Part shown: piece after piece, positions 55,196 through 63,978 of the stretch
How the letters are laid out: each line of letters opens with the position of its first letter
How positions within the stretch are numbered: position 1 is the stretch's first letter
Assembly (NCBI GenBank): GCA_013874835.1
Contig: CP059430.1
Span: 1,072,864-1,136,863 of the forward strand
Reading direction: 5' to 3'
From: Carnobacteriaceae bacterium zg-84
Lineage (GTDB): Bacteria; Bacillota; Bacilli; Lactobacillales; Aerococcaceae
Length of the DNA stretch: 64,000 nt
Notes under the pieces: generated by a model
Databases searched by the model: none
The model's input: only the letters and a program-made list of their open reading frames with translations
Told to the model about the DNA's origin: nothing
Position numbers and translations under genes: made by a program

Positions 55196-57031
55196 TCATT
55201 TTTTCATCAATTCTTTGGCATACGCTAGAACAAGACCTGTTGCTACAGCATTTCTTGGACCACAGATACCTCTAACATTACCTCGTCCAGCAACAATAGC
55301 ATAATGTGATAAAGCATCTGTTACAAATTGAGGAATTTCAAAATCAAGGGCTGAGCCCCCTACAATAACAACAAATGGAATATCTCGAATACTGCTTGTT
55401 GGACTTACTGTTTTTAACGCACGAATAGTATTTGTTACAAAAACTCTTTGTTTAGCGCTTTGTCTAACTAGCTTAATTTTCTCAATAGATACATCATCTT
55501 GCATCAATGGTACAAACTCTTTATTATCTTTTACAATAATCACACGTGCAAATAAATCTGCTGATAACGGATGTTCAAAAAATTCAACAGTACCGTCCTC
55601 ATGACGTATATGGAATAAACTTTCCACTTTTGCTAATGGATATTTTTTAATGTCTTCAGCTAAATGCTTATTATTTAAACCTAGTTCTGAATTAATAAGC
55701 ATTGTTACCATATCACCTGCACCGGCTAAATGCACCGATACCATTTCTTCTTTTTCATTGATAATAGACGCATCAGTTGACCCTGCTCCTAAATCTAAGA
55801 TAGCTAATGGTTTATTTGTTCCTGGTGTCGTTAATGCCCCTAAAATCGCAGATTCTGCTTCTAATCCACCAATATCTACTGGGATTTTTAACGTATCGGA
55901 TACTTCACGTGCAATCAAAGACATCTGTAACTTGTCAGACTCAACCATTGAAGCAATACCGACAGCTTGCTCCATTGAAAATTCTCCTGCTAAACCGCCT
56001 TTAACATCAATTGGTACAACTGTATCAACTGCTAAAATATCTTTAATATAAATATCTTGAGAATTTTTCCCAGTCAATTCAGACATTGTTTGTCGAACTT
56101 TTTCTAACATACCACCAACATTTGTCCCAGATTCTCCAGTGACGTTTTTAATCGTACCTACTTCGACAATATGTTCCATGATACATTGTGCACCTTTAGA
56201 TACATTCACTTGAGAATTGCGATGTTCTCCAATAATCTGAATATTTCCCGCTGGAATAACTCTTGATTGAACATCTCCTTCAGGTGTTTTAATAACAACT
56301 GCTGAACGATTCCCAATCAATGCTCTTGCGATCGGTACAATATGTTTTGTTTCTTCTGAGTTCAACTGAAAAACCGTTGCAATCCCATAAGGGTTTGATA
56401 ACTCAGAAATAACTTTTCCTTTTTCAACAACTTCTAGTGCAGCAAGCATACCAACAGGCACTTTATCAATAAACGCAATTTCATCAACAATTGGTATTTT
56501 TTTATGCAAACGATTATTCACTAAAACACCATCATCTGCTTGTAAAACAGCCCCAACAATCGAATACCCACGTTTCACGTATGCATTGATTAGTTCAGAC
56601 ACCATATCAAAGTCAATTTCTTTTTGTGCAATAACAATATAATCTTTATCCATTGGTTTGGAAATCAAATCGACAATGTTCACTGTTTCACCGACACCTA
56701 GCCCAATTCCTCCAGGAGTTCTTGGATTATGTCCAATCATACTTGATTCAGTGATAATCGTTTCCGTAATGGTTTCCATTGCCACATCACCAATAACTGG
56801 AGTAGCTTCATTGATACGAATTAAATCAATATCTTCTAAAGTATATGGTGTATCTTTTAATACTTTTTCAATGGATTGATAAATACCATGAACATTGTCA
56901 ACTGTTCCTTTGATACCTGTTGTATCAGAAATTCCGTAAGAAACAAACCGTACGACTCCTGTGTCATCAACAGTCGCTAAAGCTGATTCCGTTGATGAAT
57001 TACCAATATCAATACCGATAACTGTTTTCAT
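55196..57031 (-). CDS. pduG: Diol dehydratase reactivase large subunit
   Basis: 611-residue ATPase of the reactivating factor. VIGIDIGNSSTESALA actin-like phosphate loop 1, TPGGIGLGVGETVNIVDLI, VDIGGLEAESAILGALTTPG, LAILDLGAGSTDASII phosphate loop 2 and VVIVGGSALDFEIPQ. Family length is normal. Confidence 0.95.
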   Translation of the reverse strand: MKTVIGIDIGNSSTESALATVDDTGVVRFVSYGISDTTGIKGTVDNVHGIYQSIEKVLKDTPYTLEDIDLIRINEATPVIGDVAMETITETIITESSMIGHNPRTPGGIGLGVGETVNIVDLISKPMDKDYIVIAQKEIDFDMVSELINAYVKRGYSIVGAVLQADDGVLVNNRLHKKIPIVDEIAFIDKVPVGMLAALEVVEKGKVISELSNPYGIATVFQLNSEETKHIVPIARALIGNRSAVVIKTPEGDVQSRVIPAGNIQIIGEHRNSQVNVSKGAQCIMEHIVEVGTIKNVTGESGTNVGGMLEKVRQTMSELTGKNSQDIYIKDILAVDTVVPIDVKGGLAGEFSMEQAVGIASMVESDKLQMSLIAREVSDTLKIPVDIGGLEAESAILGALTTPGTNKPLAILDLGAGSTDASIINEKEEMVSVHLAGAGDMVTMLINSELGLNNKHLAEDIKKYPLAKVESLFHIRHEDGTVEFFEHPLSADLFARVIIVKDNKEFVPLMQDDVSIEKIKLVRQSAKQRVFVTNTIRALKTVSPTSSIRDIPFVVIVGGSALDFEIPQFVTDALSHYAIVAGRGNVRGICGPRNAVATGLVLAYAKELMKK

Positions 57032-57049
57032 ACGTTTTCTCCTAACTGA

Positions 57050-57517
57050 CTAATTATCGCCTTTTAATTTTTTACGACGTTCATAATGTAAAGCTGCCTC
57101 TTTCACAAAACCTGCACAAATAGGTGCATCATATTTTGTTTCTAATTCAGTAGCAATCGCCAATAATTCTTCTTTTGATGAACGATATGGACGAAGTGCA
57201 TTATACATTTCCAATACACGTTCATCTGGAACTCTTACTAATTCAGCGGCTCTTAAAAAATTATTTTTAATCGTTGGACGTCCGCCAGCTGTAGCAATAT
57301 CCCCTTGTTTTTTTAAAATATCAGAAGAAATTCTTAACTCTTTTGCTGTAATTGTATCATTTAAAACATTTTCCAATGTAATATCTGCATACGTTTTATC
57401 TTTTCCAATTTTTATCCAATCTGGATGTTTTTGTGCAATAGGATAATCCTCTACTCCAACTTCTTCACTCTGAACATTGTCCAATAATTTTTTTAATAAT
57501 GTATCAATTTCTGACAT
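57050..57517 (-). CDS. pduE: Propanediol dehydratase small subunit
   Basis: 155 residues. KISSDILKKQG-like segment ELRISSDILKKQGDIATAGG, RAAELVRVPDERVLEMYNALRPYRS and the C-terminal YDAPICAGFVKEAALHYERR are diagnostic. The N-terminal amphipathic MSEIDTLLKKLLDNVQ resembles microcompartment-targeting helices. Confidence 0.94.
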   Translation of the reverse strand: MSEIDTLLKKLLDNVQSEEVGVEDYPIAQKHPDWIKIGKDKTYADITLENVLNDTITAKELRISSDILKKQGDIATAGGRPTIKNNFLRAAELVRVPDERVLEMYNALRPYRSSKEELLAIATELETKYDAPICAGFVKEAALHYERRKKLKGDN

Positions 57518-57543
57518 GTTTCTTTGCTCCTTTTCTTTTTTTA

Positions 57544-58215
57544 TTAAAGTAGCTCACATTCTTCTGCTGCTTTCCCTTTAACGACACATTTTGTATCTTT
57601 AATATGTAGCAATGCAGAATATGCTTGATATTTTGGTCGTGCCATTTGATCATTTAATGTAGGCACAGGATTAGGTGTTTCACCTTTTGCATATTTCGCA
57701 GCATTTTTACCAATTAAACGATATGTTTCAGCTGTTAATAATGGCGCTTGTGGGAATAACTCCAAATTGCTTAAAGGTGGTAAATCACGCTGATGAATAA
57801 CCGTTGTTCCTTTAGATTGTATACCAATAGAAATACCAGAACCTGATAAGTGATCTCCTTCAACAGCCACAAAAGCAACGTCTGATGAACGATAAACACG
57901 TACAATTCTTGCTTTTAATCCTTCCTCTTCAATACCAGCAATAACTTGTCTTAATACTTCTTTATGAGGAATATCTACCATTGTTTTTGTTTGTGCACGT
58001 CCAAAAGAAGGACTTACAGCAATCACAACTTCATCAACAGAATGACTTGGTTGTGCTGTTCCAATGGTTCTTAACACTGTATCTTCATAACGTACTTGTG
58101 CCGGTTTTTCTGGTGTTTTTACAACATCTTGTTTTTGATTAGCCTGTTCTTTTAATACATCTTGTAAAATATCACGAATAACAGATTTTAATAAGGCTTC
58201 ATTTACCTCTACCAT
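57544..58215 (-). CDS. pduD: Propanediol dehydratase medium subunit
   Basis: 223 residues. N-terminal helix [20 protein letters not shown] is a typical PduD microcompartment-targeting peptide, followed by a variable linker and the core ([54 protein letters not shown]). Suggests the dehydratase is meant to be encapsulated. Confidence 0.94.
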   Translation of the reverse strand: MVEVNEALLKSVIRDILQDVLKEQANQKQDVVKTPEKPAQVRYEDTVLRTIGTAQPSHSVDEVVIAVSPSFGRAQTKTMVDIPHKEVLRQVIAGIEEEGLKARIVRVYRSSDVAFVAVEGDHLSGSGISIGIQSKGTTVIHQRDLPPLSNLELFPQAPLLTAETYRLIGKNAAKYAKGETPNPVPTLNDQMARPKYQAYSALLHIKDTKCVVKGKAAEECELL

Positions 58216-58237
58216 ATCTTTTTCCTCCTATTTTTCC

Positions 58238-59899
58238 TTAAATATCACGTGGATCAATGGCATTTGGAATATTTTTAACTTTTTCCCACTCTTCTCCAAC
58301 TAAACGATGTCCTGTTCCAACACCAACATAATCATTTGGACAGTTAATTGCAGAAATAACTTGCCATTTACTATCAAAAATAGCAGATGTTTGTAAAAAG
58401 TCACCGGCTGTTTTTTGTCTAAATAAGTTCAAAATTTCTTCAGCAATATCGCTAAAGCCATTTTTTGCCAATGCTTTAATTAAATCAATACCTGTTAAAC
58501 CGCGTTCTAATAAATTAACAGCGGCTTTAATATCCTCAACTTTATCACGTGCAGGCATATCTAAAGAACCATGTGCATAAGTTGCTGCTTCCACTTCTTC
58601 ATCTGTAATTTTTGGTAAGCCTAACCCTTTAAATAGTGCTTGCATCACTCTAGCTGCTTTATGTCTTACTTTAACAACATCTTCTTCTTTAACTGGTCTT
58701 AATCCACCGTCTACTTTTAAGTCACGTTGTAAAATATTATAATCATCGAAGTCTTCTGCATCCCAGTTAGAACCAGCAAACATATTGTCATAGTTTGGTA
58801 CAGAAGAATATCCAGAGTTAATAAAATCTGTTCCTGGTGCAAATTGCATCAATGTACGAATAGAACGTCTTAAATCTGAATGTGTAAATGTTTGGTCATT
58901 AGAAGATGCACATTCTAAATCAAGCATTGTAGCAATTAGGTTTTCTGCTAATACCGCACGAATACCAGACGGTACTGCTGCTGGTACCCCAATACAAGAT
59001 ACAGAACCATTTTGAATACCTTGTACTCCAGCACCTTTTGTAATATATAAGCAACGTGCTTCTAAGTACAACATTGATTTTCCTTCTGCTTGTCCCATTT
59101 GCACTTCTGAACCTGTACCAGATGTAAATCTCATTTTCAATCCACGAGAAGCGTAAGCTGATGCTAAAAAGGCTTTAGACCAAGGTGTATCATCTCCGTC
59201 AGTAAAGACATCTTCTGTTCCATATACAGAAATTGTTTCTGCATAAGCTGTAAATCCACGCATTCCTAAATCTAATTCTGTTGCTTCTTCAAGGGCACAT
59301 TGTGTTAGTACACCAGGACGACCAACTTGTGAACCGATCATAATCCCAATAGCATTAAATGGTGCATAACGTGCAACGGCAACAGTTGTTTCTTGTTCTG
59401 CAAATCCACGATAAGCAGCTTCAGCAGCATCTGCTGCAATTTGAACAGGATTATCATTCACATTTGTTACGTGAGATTGTGTAGCCGTTGGTTTTCTTGT
59501 ACGCATTTTTTGCATTGCCATCATCATTTCAACAACGTTCATATGACTAACCACTTCAACAATTTTGGCAGGTGTCATTGCTGTTGTTAATGGTACAATC
59601 TCTTCTCTTGGAACACTTGGTGTTAATATTTTATTGGCAATATCTCTAGAATCCATACGCATAACTTCTTCGGCTCTTGTCAAATCAATACCGTATGTCG
59701 CAATGAATTGGTCAATCAAGTCAAAATCTGCTTGTTTTTTGCCGTCTAATTCGACAACAACACCATTTTCAATTTTTATGCTTGGAATAGGATCATTTGG
59801 ACTTTCCATTGCAATAAGTCCTTCTTCTATCCACTCAGTCACAAAACCATCTTTATTGATAGGTCTATTTCTTAATGCTTCAAATCTTTTTGATTTCAT
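58238..59899 (-). CDS. pduC: Propanediol dehydratase large subunit
   Basis: 553-residue catalytic subunit of adenosylcobalamin-dependent diol dehydratase, converting 1,2-propanediol to propionaldehyde (glycerol also possible). KRFEALRNRPINKDGFVTEW start, VARYAPFNAIGIMIGSQVGRPG, RGFTAYAETISVYGTEDVF, FTSGTGSEVQMGQAEGKSML and NGSVSCIGVPAAVPSGIRAV. Length matches PduC exactly. Good Shine-Dalgarno AGGAG. Confidence 0.96.
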   Translation of the reverse strand: MKSKRFEALRNRPINKDGFVTEWIEEGLIAMESPNDPIPSIKIENGVVVELDGKKQADFDLIDQFIATYGIDLTRAEEVMRMDSRDIANKILTPSVPREEIVPLTTAMTPAKIVEVVSHMNVVEMMMAMQKMRTRKPTATQSHVTNVNDNPVQIAADAAEAAYRGFAEQETTVAVARYAPFNAIGIMIGSQVGRPGVLTQCALEEATELDLGMRGFTAYAETISVYGTEDVFTDGDDTPWSKAFLASAYASRGLKMRFTSGTGSEVQMGQAEGKSMLYLEARCLYITKGAGVQGIQNGSVSCIGVPAAVPSGIRAVLAENLIATMLDLECASSNDQTFTHSDLRRSIRTLMQFAPGTDFINSGYSSVPNYDNMFAGSNWDAEDFDDYNILQRDLKVDGGLRPVKEEDVVKVRHKAARVMQALFKGLGLPKITDEEVEAATYAHGSLDMPARDKVEDIKAAVNLLERGLTGIDLIKALAKNGFSDIAEEILNLFRQKTAGDFLQTSAIFDSKWQVISAINCPNDYVGVGTGHRLVGEEWEKVKNIPNAIDPRDI

Positions 59900-59923
59900 G
59901 ATTTTTCTCCTATGCTCATTTTA

Positions 59924-60625
59924 TTAAATATATGACGGTTGAGAATTTGTTGGTTCATCTCCCAATGTACCTAATAATGTTTTACCAACTTCTCTTGCTG
60001 AAATAACTGCTTGACGAACAGCTCCAGAATCTCCACTAATAAATAGGATAACTTCGTTTGAAAAACTTGTGCCATCACTAGGAGATGCATAACCAATGAC
60101 ATCAACATTTGCAGCTTTAACAGCTGTATCAGCCATAACAACACCGATCGCTGCAGGTGCTCCAACAATTAAACCAAATGCTTTTCCAATAGGTGCACCA
60201 AATGCTTTTTCACACGCTTGACTAGAACGAGCTGTGTATTGTAATTCAATATGTCCTGCATCATTTCCATACACATCACCAAATGTACGTGTCACTTCTT
60301 GTAATGTTACTTCAACCGCTCTTTTCACATCAGATACATCGTCGCCACCAAAAATAATTAAATTTCCGTGACCTGCTCCACCTTTTGTATCACGTGCTAA
60401 TTCAATTTTCACGATTTCTGTATTTGTTGCTTTAACGGCTTCATCTGCTGCTAAAATATGAGGACCTGCACCCGTTCTAGCACCAATAACACCGATAGAA
60501 CGATATTTTTTCTCCAATTTCATAGCATCTAAAATTTGTTGATCTACATTTGCAATGACTAGACCTATTGTTTCTCCAATAGGATTTACTCCTACAAATT
60601 CTGTAATATTTGCTCTTGCATGCAT
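59924..60625 (-). CDS. pduB: Microcompartment shell protein PduB, short (PduB') form
   Basis: Tandem-BMC-domain shell protein forming pseudohexameric trimers. FVGVNPIGETIGLVIANVDQ, GVIGARTGAGPHILAADEAV, DTKGGAGHGNLIIFGGDDVS and the C-terminal SFSNEVILFISGDSGAVRQAV match PduB closely. The ATG at 60625, seven bases from GGAGG, gives 233 residues and corresponds to the PduB' start; the frame runs 17 codons further up from a start without support, and that stretch does not resemble the PduB N-terminal extension that tethers the enzyme core in Salmonella. First gene of the pdu operon; no pduA precedes it. Confidence 0.92.
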   Translation of the reverse strand: MHARANITEFVGVNPIGETIGLVIANVDQQILDAMKLEKKYRSIGVIGARTGAGPHILAADEAVKATNTEIVKIELARDTKGGAGHGNLIIFGGDDVSDVKRAVEVTLQEVTRTFGDVYGNDAGHIELQYTARSSQACEKAFGAPIGKAFGLIVGAPAAIGVVMADTAVKAANVDVIGYASPSDGTSFSNEVILFISGDSGAVRQAVISAREVGKTLLGTLGDEPTNSQPSYI

Positions 60626-60965
60626 GTTTTTTCCTCCTAATTTTTCTAAATAATCAAGTGATATAATATTGACCATTTGATATCTATATTATATTGTATC
60701 CCTTTTCACCAAAACAGTTATTTTACGGATAAAAAATAAGTCCTTATAGTATTCAAACTAGTATTTTTTTGATATAATGTAATAAATGTAAACGCCTTAA
60801 AAATTATATTTTATTGATTTTATCCGTATTTCAAAAGGAATTACTGTTAAAAAAACGACATTTTAACAAAGAAAATCCTTTTTTAAAATTAGTATTTTTT
60901 TGATATTTCTACCTTAAAATTTAACGGATTTGTTATAAAGAGTACAATCTTTGTGAAGGAGCTTG
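60626..60965. promoter_or_regulatory. Divergent pocR / pdu control region
   Basis: 340 bp without genes. Repeated CGGAT-centred motifs: ACGGATAAAA (60725-60734), its inverse TTTTATCCGT (60818-60827) and AACGGATTTG (60923-60932). A near-identical repeat TAGTA-T(6/7)-GATAT occurs at 60759-60775 and 60891-60906. AT-rich TATAAT-like boxes serve both directions. These are candidate PocR and catabolite-control sites; assignments are inferred. Confidence 0.5.
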
Positions 60966-61874
60966 ATGGCTATGTTTCAAAATACAGAAAATAAAATAAA
61001 ATTTAACAAAATTCTTCAAGAATTTTCCCAAGCAACAGGCTTGGCAACCGTTTTAGTAGGCATCAATGGAGAAGAAATATCTGAATGGCATCAATTCAGT
61101 GAATTTTGTGCCATTATGCGAACAAAACCTGAATATAAAAAAATTTGCGAAAAATGTGATTTATATGGAGGGTTAGAAGCAGCCAAAGAACAAAAACCTA
61201 TTCCTTACACTTGTCATGCTGGATTAACCGATTTAGCCATGCCTGTCGTTATTGATAAACAACTAGTCGGTTTTATTTTAAGTGGACAAGTATTAACGAC
61301 AGATCAAAAATTTCCTCCTATTTATCAAAAAAGCGATTGGCACTTATATCCTGAATTATTAAAAGCATATAAAAACATACGCAAAGTAAATGCGCAACAA
61401 GTTAAAAGTGCCGCCGAAATTTTACGTATTTTGACACAATATCACTTCCCTAGTCAACAAATACATTCTCCAAAAATCTCGTACGATATTCAAGACATAG
61501 AAGAAATTGAAAAACCTTTAGTCAATGCAAATAGAAAAATCCACGAACACAAAGAAATTAGAAGTGATATTGCTAAAGCTATTCGCTATATCGATAAAAA
61601 TTTAACCAATAATATCCATTTAAAAGTAGTCGCCGAACATGTTTATTTAAATCCTGATTATTTCAGCAAACTCTTTAAATCACAAACCGGATTTAGCTTT
61701 ATCGACTATGTTAATCAGAAAAAAATCGAACGTTCATTATCTATGCTAAAAGATAAAAAACGCTCTATTGAAAAGATTGCCAACGAACTCGGCTATAGCC
61801 AACCAAGTTATTACTGTAAACTATTTAAAAAAATTACTGGATACTCACCATCTGAATATCGCAATCAACTATAA
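60966..61874 (+). CDS. pocR: PocR: AraC-family activator of pdu/cob genes
   Basis: About 302 residues. N-terminal PocR ligand-sensing domain (residues about 10-165) with a CxxC..C cluster (ICEKCDLYGGLEAAKEQ, YTCHAGLTDLAMPV), expected to sense propanediol; C-terminal AraC DNA-binding domain (about 200-300) with two helix-turn-helix units (LKVVAEHVYLNPDYFSKLFK and IEKIANELGYSQPSYYCKLF). A GAAGGAG precedes ATGs at 60966 and 60972 and a TTG at 60963; any is possible. Divergent from pduB, as in known pdu loci. Confidence 0.93.
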   Translation: MAMFQNTENKIKFNKILQEFSQATGLATVLVGINGEEISEWHQFSEFCAIMRTKPEYKKICEKCDLYGGLEAAKEQKPIPYTCHAGLTDLAMPVVIDKQLVGFILSGQVLTTDQKFPPIYQKSDWHLYPELLKAYKNIRKVNAQQVKSAAEILRILTQYHFPSQQIHSPKISYDIQDIEEIEKPLVNANRKIHEHKEIRSDIAKAIRYIDKNLTNNIHLKVVAEHVYLNPDYFSKLFKSQTGFSFIDYVNQKKIERSLSMLKDKKRSIEKIANELGYSQPSYYCKLFKKITGYSPSEYRNQL

Positions 61875-61882
61875 AAAAATTC

Positions 61883-61916
61883 GCCGGTTCCCTATCGACA
61901 GGGAACCGGCTATAAT
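61883..61916 (+). terminator. pocR terminator
   Basis: Perfect GCCGGTTCCCT/AGGGAACCGGC stem with 6-nt loop, then TATAATTTTTTA, eight bases after the pocR stop. Confidence 0.93.
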
Positions 61917-62054
61917 TTTTTAGGATAAATAGAAATTATCTAATAAAAAATTCTTATTCATCACTAACTTTATCCATTTAATTTTAGATTAACTTTTTAT
62001 TCTCTATAATCATATTAATCTCTCTATTATTCAAAGTTTTCTTTCTAAATAAAA

Positions 62055-62086
62055 AGAAGCTAAACAATTATAGTATGTTTAACTTC
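62055..62086 (-). terminator. Terminator of the cation exporter gene
   Basis: AGAAGCTAAAC / GTTTAACTTCT stem (one mismatch), followed on the minus strand by TTTTTATTT, just after the exporter stop. Confidence 0.75.
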
Positions 62087-62094
62087 TCTAACAC

Positions 62095-62994
62095 TTATAT
62101 ATGAATAATCTCTAATCTAGCTGTTTGATAAAGTGTTTGTAAATCATTTAAAAATTCTTGCTTTACATCAAGTAAATCTTTTACATAGTTTAATTCATTT
62201 TTTTGAACGTAAAGTCTTACTTTAATTGCCATGCCAATTTTGATCACTTGATAGTGCATATCCGGTAAAATAGGATAAAAATGTTTTACAATCAATTCAT
62301 CAATCGGTTCCGTAATATCTTCATCTGTCACTAATCCTTGAGATAATTCAATAAAGGATGAGCGTAGCATTTGAATAGGCTCTTTCAACAATAGGATAAC
62401 AGAAATCGTTGTAATAAAAAAATCTCCTGTATAGTGTAAAAAACCGAGTGGACCTTGAATATCAATGAGATATAATAAACAAAATGCCAATCCAGCTCCT
62501 AACGATTGTAGACCGTCAATAAGACTACCCTTTGCTTCAACTGATAATATCGTACTAATATGATTTATTTTTTTATTTTGGTAATGTGTATACAAACTTA
62601 ATGCAAAGCATAACACAACGACAAAAATCGTATACGGCACAATAGGACCAATATCAAGAGGTTCTCCCTCTCTTTTTAAAACATACTGAAGTGCATTATC
62701 TGTTGCATTTATAAAAGCAATCAAAAACAAAAACAAGATTAAAATAGATTTAAAAATGGCATACAAAGGTTCCAAAAAATGTAAACCATTTGGATAAATA
62801 TCTGTTTTTTTATGGCTTATTCTCGATACATAAATACCAATAATTGCCGATAAAAAACTAATAAAAGAAAAAAATCCATCAAGTAATAAGGCTTGTATTT
62901 CTGTCATAAAATACGCAATAATACCCGATAGAGCAACAATAAAATTGATAATAAAATTAACATTCAGTGACTTTCGTTCTATTTCTTTTTGCAT
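62095..62994 (-). CDS. CDF-family cation efflux protein
   Basis: 299-residue cation diffusion facilitator. Six hydrophobic segments; first metal-site helix has ALLLDGFFSFISFL (Asp of the HxxxD-type site with a non-standard partner), second has SVEAKGSLIDGLQSLGAGLA with Asp, and a cytoplasmic C-terminal domain of about 90 residues. Exports divalent metal; cobalt, zinc or iron cannot be separated. Next to the cobalt and nickel uptake genes' regulon by distance only. Good AGGAGG. Confidence 0.85.
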   Translation of the reverse strand: MQKEIERKSLNVNFIINFIVALSGIIAYFMTEIQALLLDGFFSFISFLSAIIGIYVSRISHKKTDIYPNGLHFLEPLYAIFKSILILFLFLIAFINATDNALQYVLKREGEPLDIGPIVPYTIFVVVLCFALSLYTHYQNKKINHISTILSVEAKGSLIDGLQSLGAGLAFCLLYLIDIQGPLGFLHYTGDFFITTISVILLLKEPIQMLRSSFIELSQGLVTDEDITEPIDELIVKHFYPILPDMHYQVIKIGMAIKVRLYVQKNELNYVKDLLDVKQEFLNDLQTLYQTARLEIIHI

Positions 62995-63359
62995 GTCATC
63001 CTCCTTATTATTAATAAGTATGTTATATCCAGTATAACAAATTCTTTTTATTTTTTCAAAAGAAAGAGATATATACTAACTTAATTTTAAGAAATTTTAT
63101 CTTCTATTTAAATTAAATAGAAAAATGACGAACTAAAAGATCAATATATCAATTTGTTGTATCATTTATTCTATTTTTCTGTTAGAGTATCTACAAAAGA
63201 AAAAATATTGACACACTTTTTAATCTAAAAATAAAAAACAGTCAATATTTCTTACTAATGGAATACTTACTTTTTTGCTTACAACTATAATTTTACGAAA
63301 AACTATTCCTTTATAAACAATTTATTATAGATACTCTTATTTTATTACGTATTTTAATT
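62995..63359. other. Gene-free AT-rich stretch
   Basis: No coding region found. It holds the promoter side of the CDF gene (next entry) and otherwise featureless AT-rich sequence. Confidence 0.5.
63021..63039 (-). promoter_or_regulatory. Palindrome in the CDF gene promoter region
   Basis: TGTTATA-TCCAG-TATAACA, a perfect 7-bp inverted repeat, 27 bp upstream of the ATG and overlapping TATACT/TATAAC -10-like boxes. A plausible metal-repressor operator. Confidence 0.45.
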
Positions 63360-63476
63360 ATATAACACCATTCTCAGTGGCAGAAAAAGAATGGGAAAAA
63401 GGTAGTGAATGGGTCATGCCATTCACTACTAATATACTCATTATTTCTCTCTACCAACACCATTTGACATAGAACC
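63360..63476. repeat. Relic ISL3-like right end
   Basis: Two hairpins (CCATTCT/AGAATGG at 63368-63394; GGTAGTGAATGG/CCATTCACTACT at 63401-63430) then a diverged terminal repeat at 63454-63476 (read inward GGTTCTATGTCAAATGGTGT). The order hairpin, hairpin, short spacer, repeat matches the right end of the complete ISL3 element (21384-21565). No transposase remains. Confidence 0.5.
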
Positions 63477-63481
63477 AAAAA

Positions 63482-63515
63482 AATCGTATTGATGATTTCA
63501 TTCATCAATACGATT
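63482..63515 (-). terminator. eutQ terminator
   Basis: Perfect 14-bp stem AATCGTATTGATGA / TCATCAATACGATT followed on the minus strand by TTTTTTT. Placed after the eutQ stop, so eutQ is the last gene of its operon. Confidence 0.9.
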
Positions 63516-63525
63516 CATCATTTTA

Positions 63526-63978
63526 TTATTGATTTTGCCAGTCAGCTGGATATGTTACATAGATAAAACGTGCTTTGTCTTTAACAGAGAATTGAATATC
63601 GCTTCCTTTTGGAATAAATAAAATTTCTCCTGGACCTGCACTCATTACTTCATCTCCAGTAATAATATCTAATTGACCCTCGATCACGTAATCCACTTCA
63701 TCATAGTCTAAATGCCATGGGAAAGTTGTTTTTTCCATTGTCATCAAGCCAAGACCTAATCTTGGACTTTCTTCTAATGTTAACAAGTCACGTGTGTATA
63801 CACAGTGATTTGGATTACCTGTATCTAAACGATCTTCAGCACGAACATCTAAAGTTGGTAAAGCAATAGATGCTACGCCTGCTTTACTAATTTTTTTAGC
63901 TGAGTCTTTTGACAATAATTCTTCTAATAAAATTTTACGAACTAATGCTTCTAGTTCTGAACGATTTACATCTGCCAT
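63526..63978 (-). CDS. eutQ: Ethanolamine utilization protein EutQ
   Basis: 150-residue cupin of the EutQ family; acetate kinase activity has been reported for a homologue. N-terminal helix SELEALVRKILLEELL resembles microcompartment-targeting peptides; the cupin core has TFPWHLDYDEVDYVIEGQLD and AGPGEILFIPKGSDIQF. Terminated right after, so an ethanolamine operon probably lies upstream, beyond the right edge. Shine-Dalgarno GGAGG. Confidence 0.88.
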   Translation of the reverse strand: MADVNRSELEALVRKILLEELLSKDSAKKISKAGVASIALPTLDVRAEDRLDTGNPNHCVYTRDLLTLEESPRLGLGLMTMEKTTFPWHLDYDEVDYVIEGQLDIITGDEVMSAGPGEILFIPKGSDIQFSVKDKARFIYVTYPADWQNQ

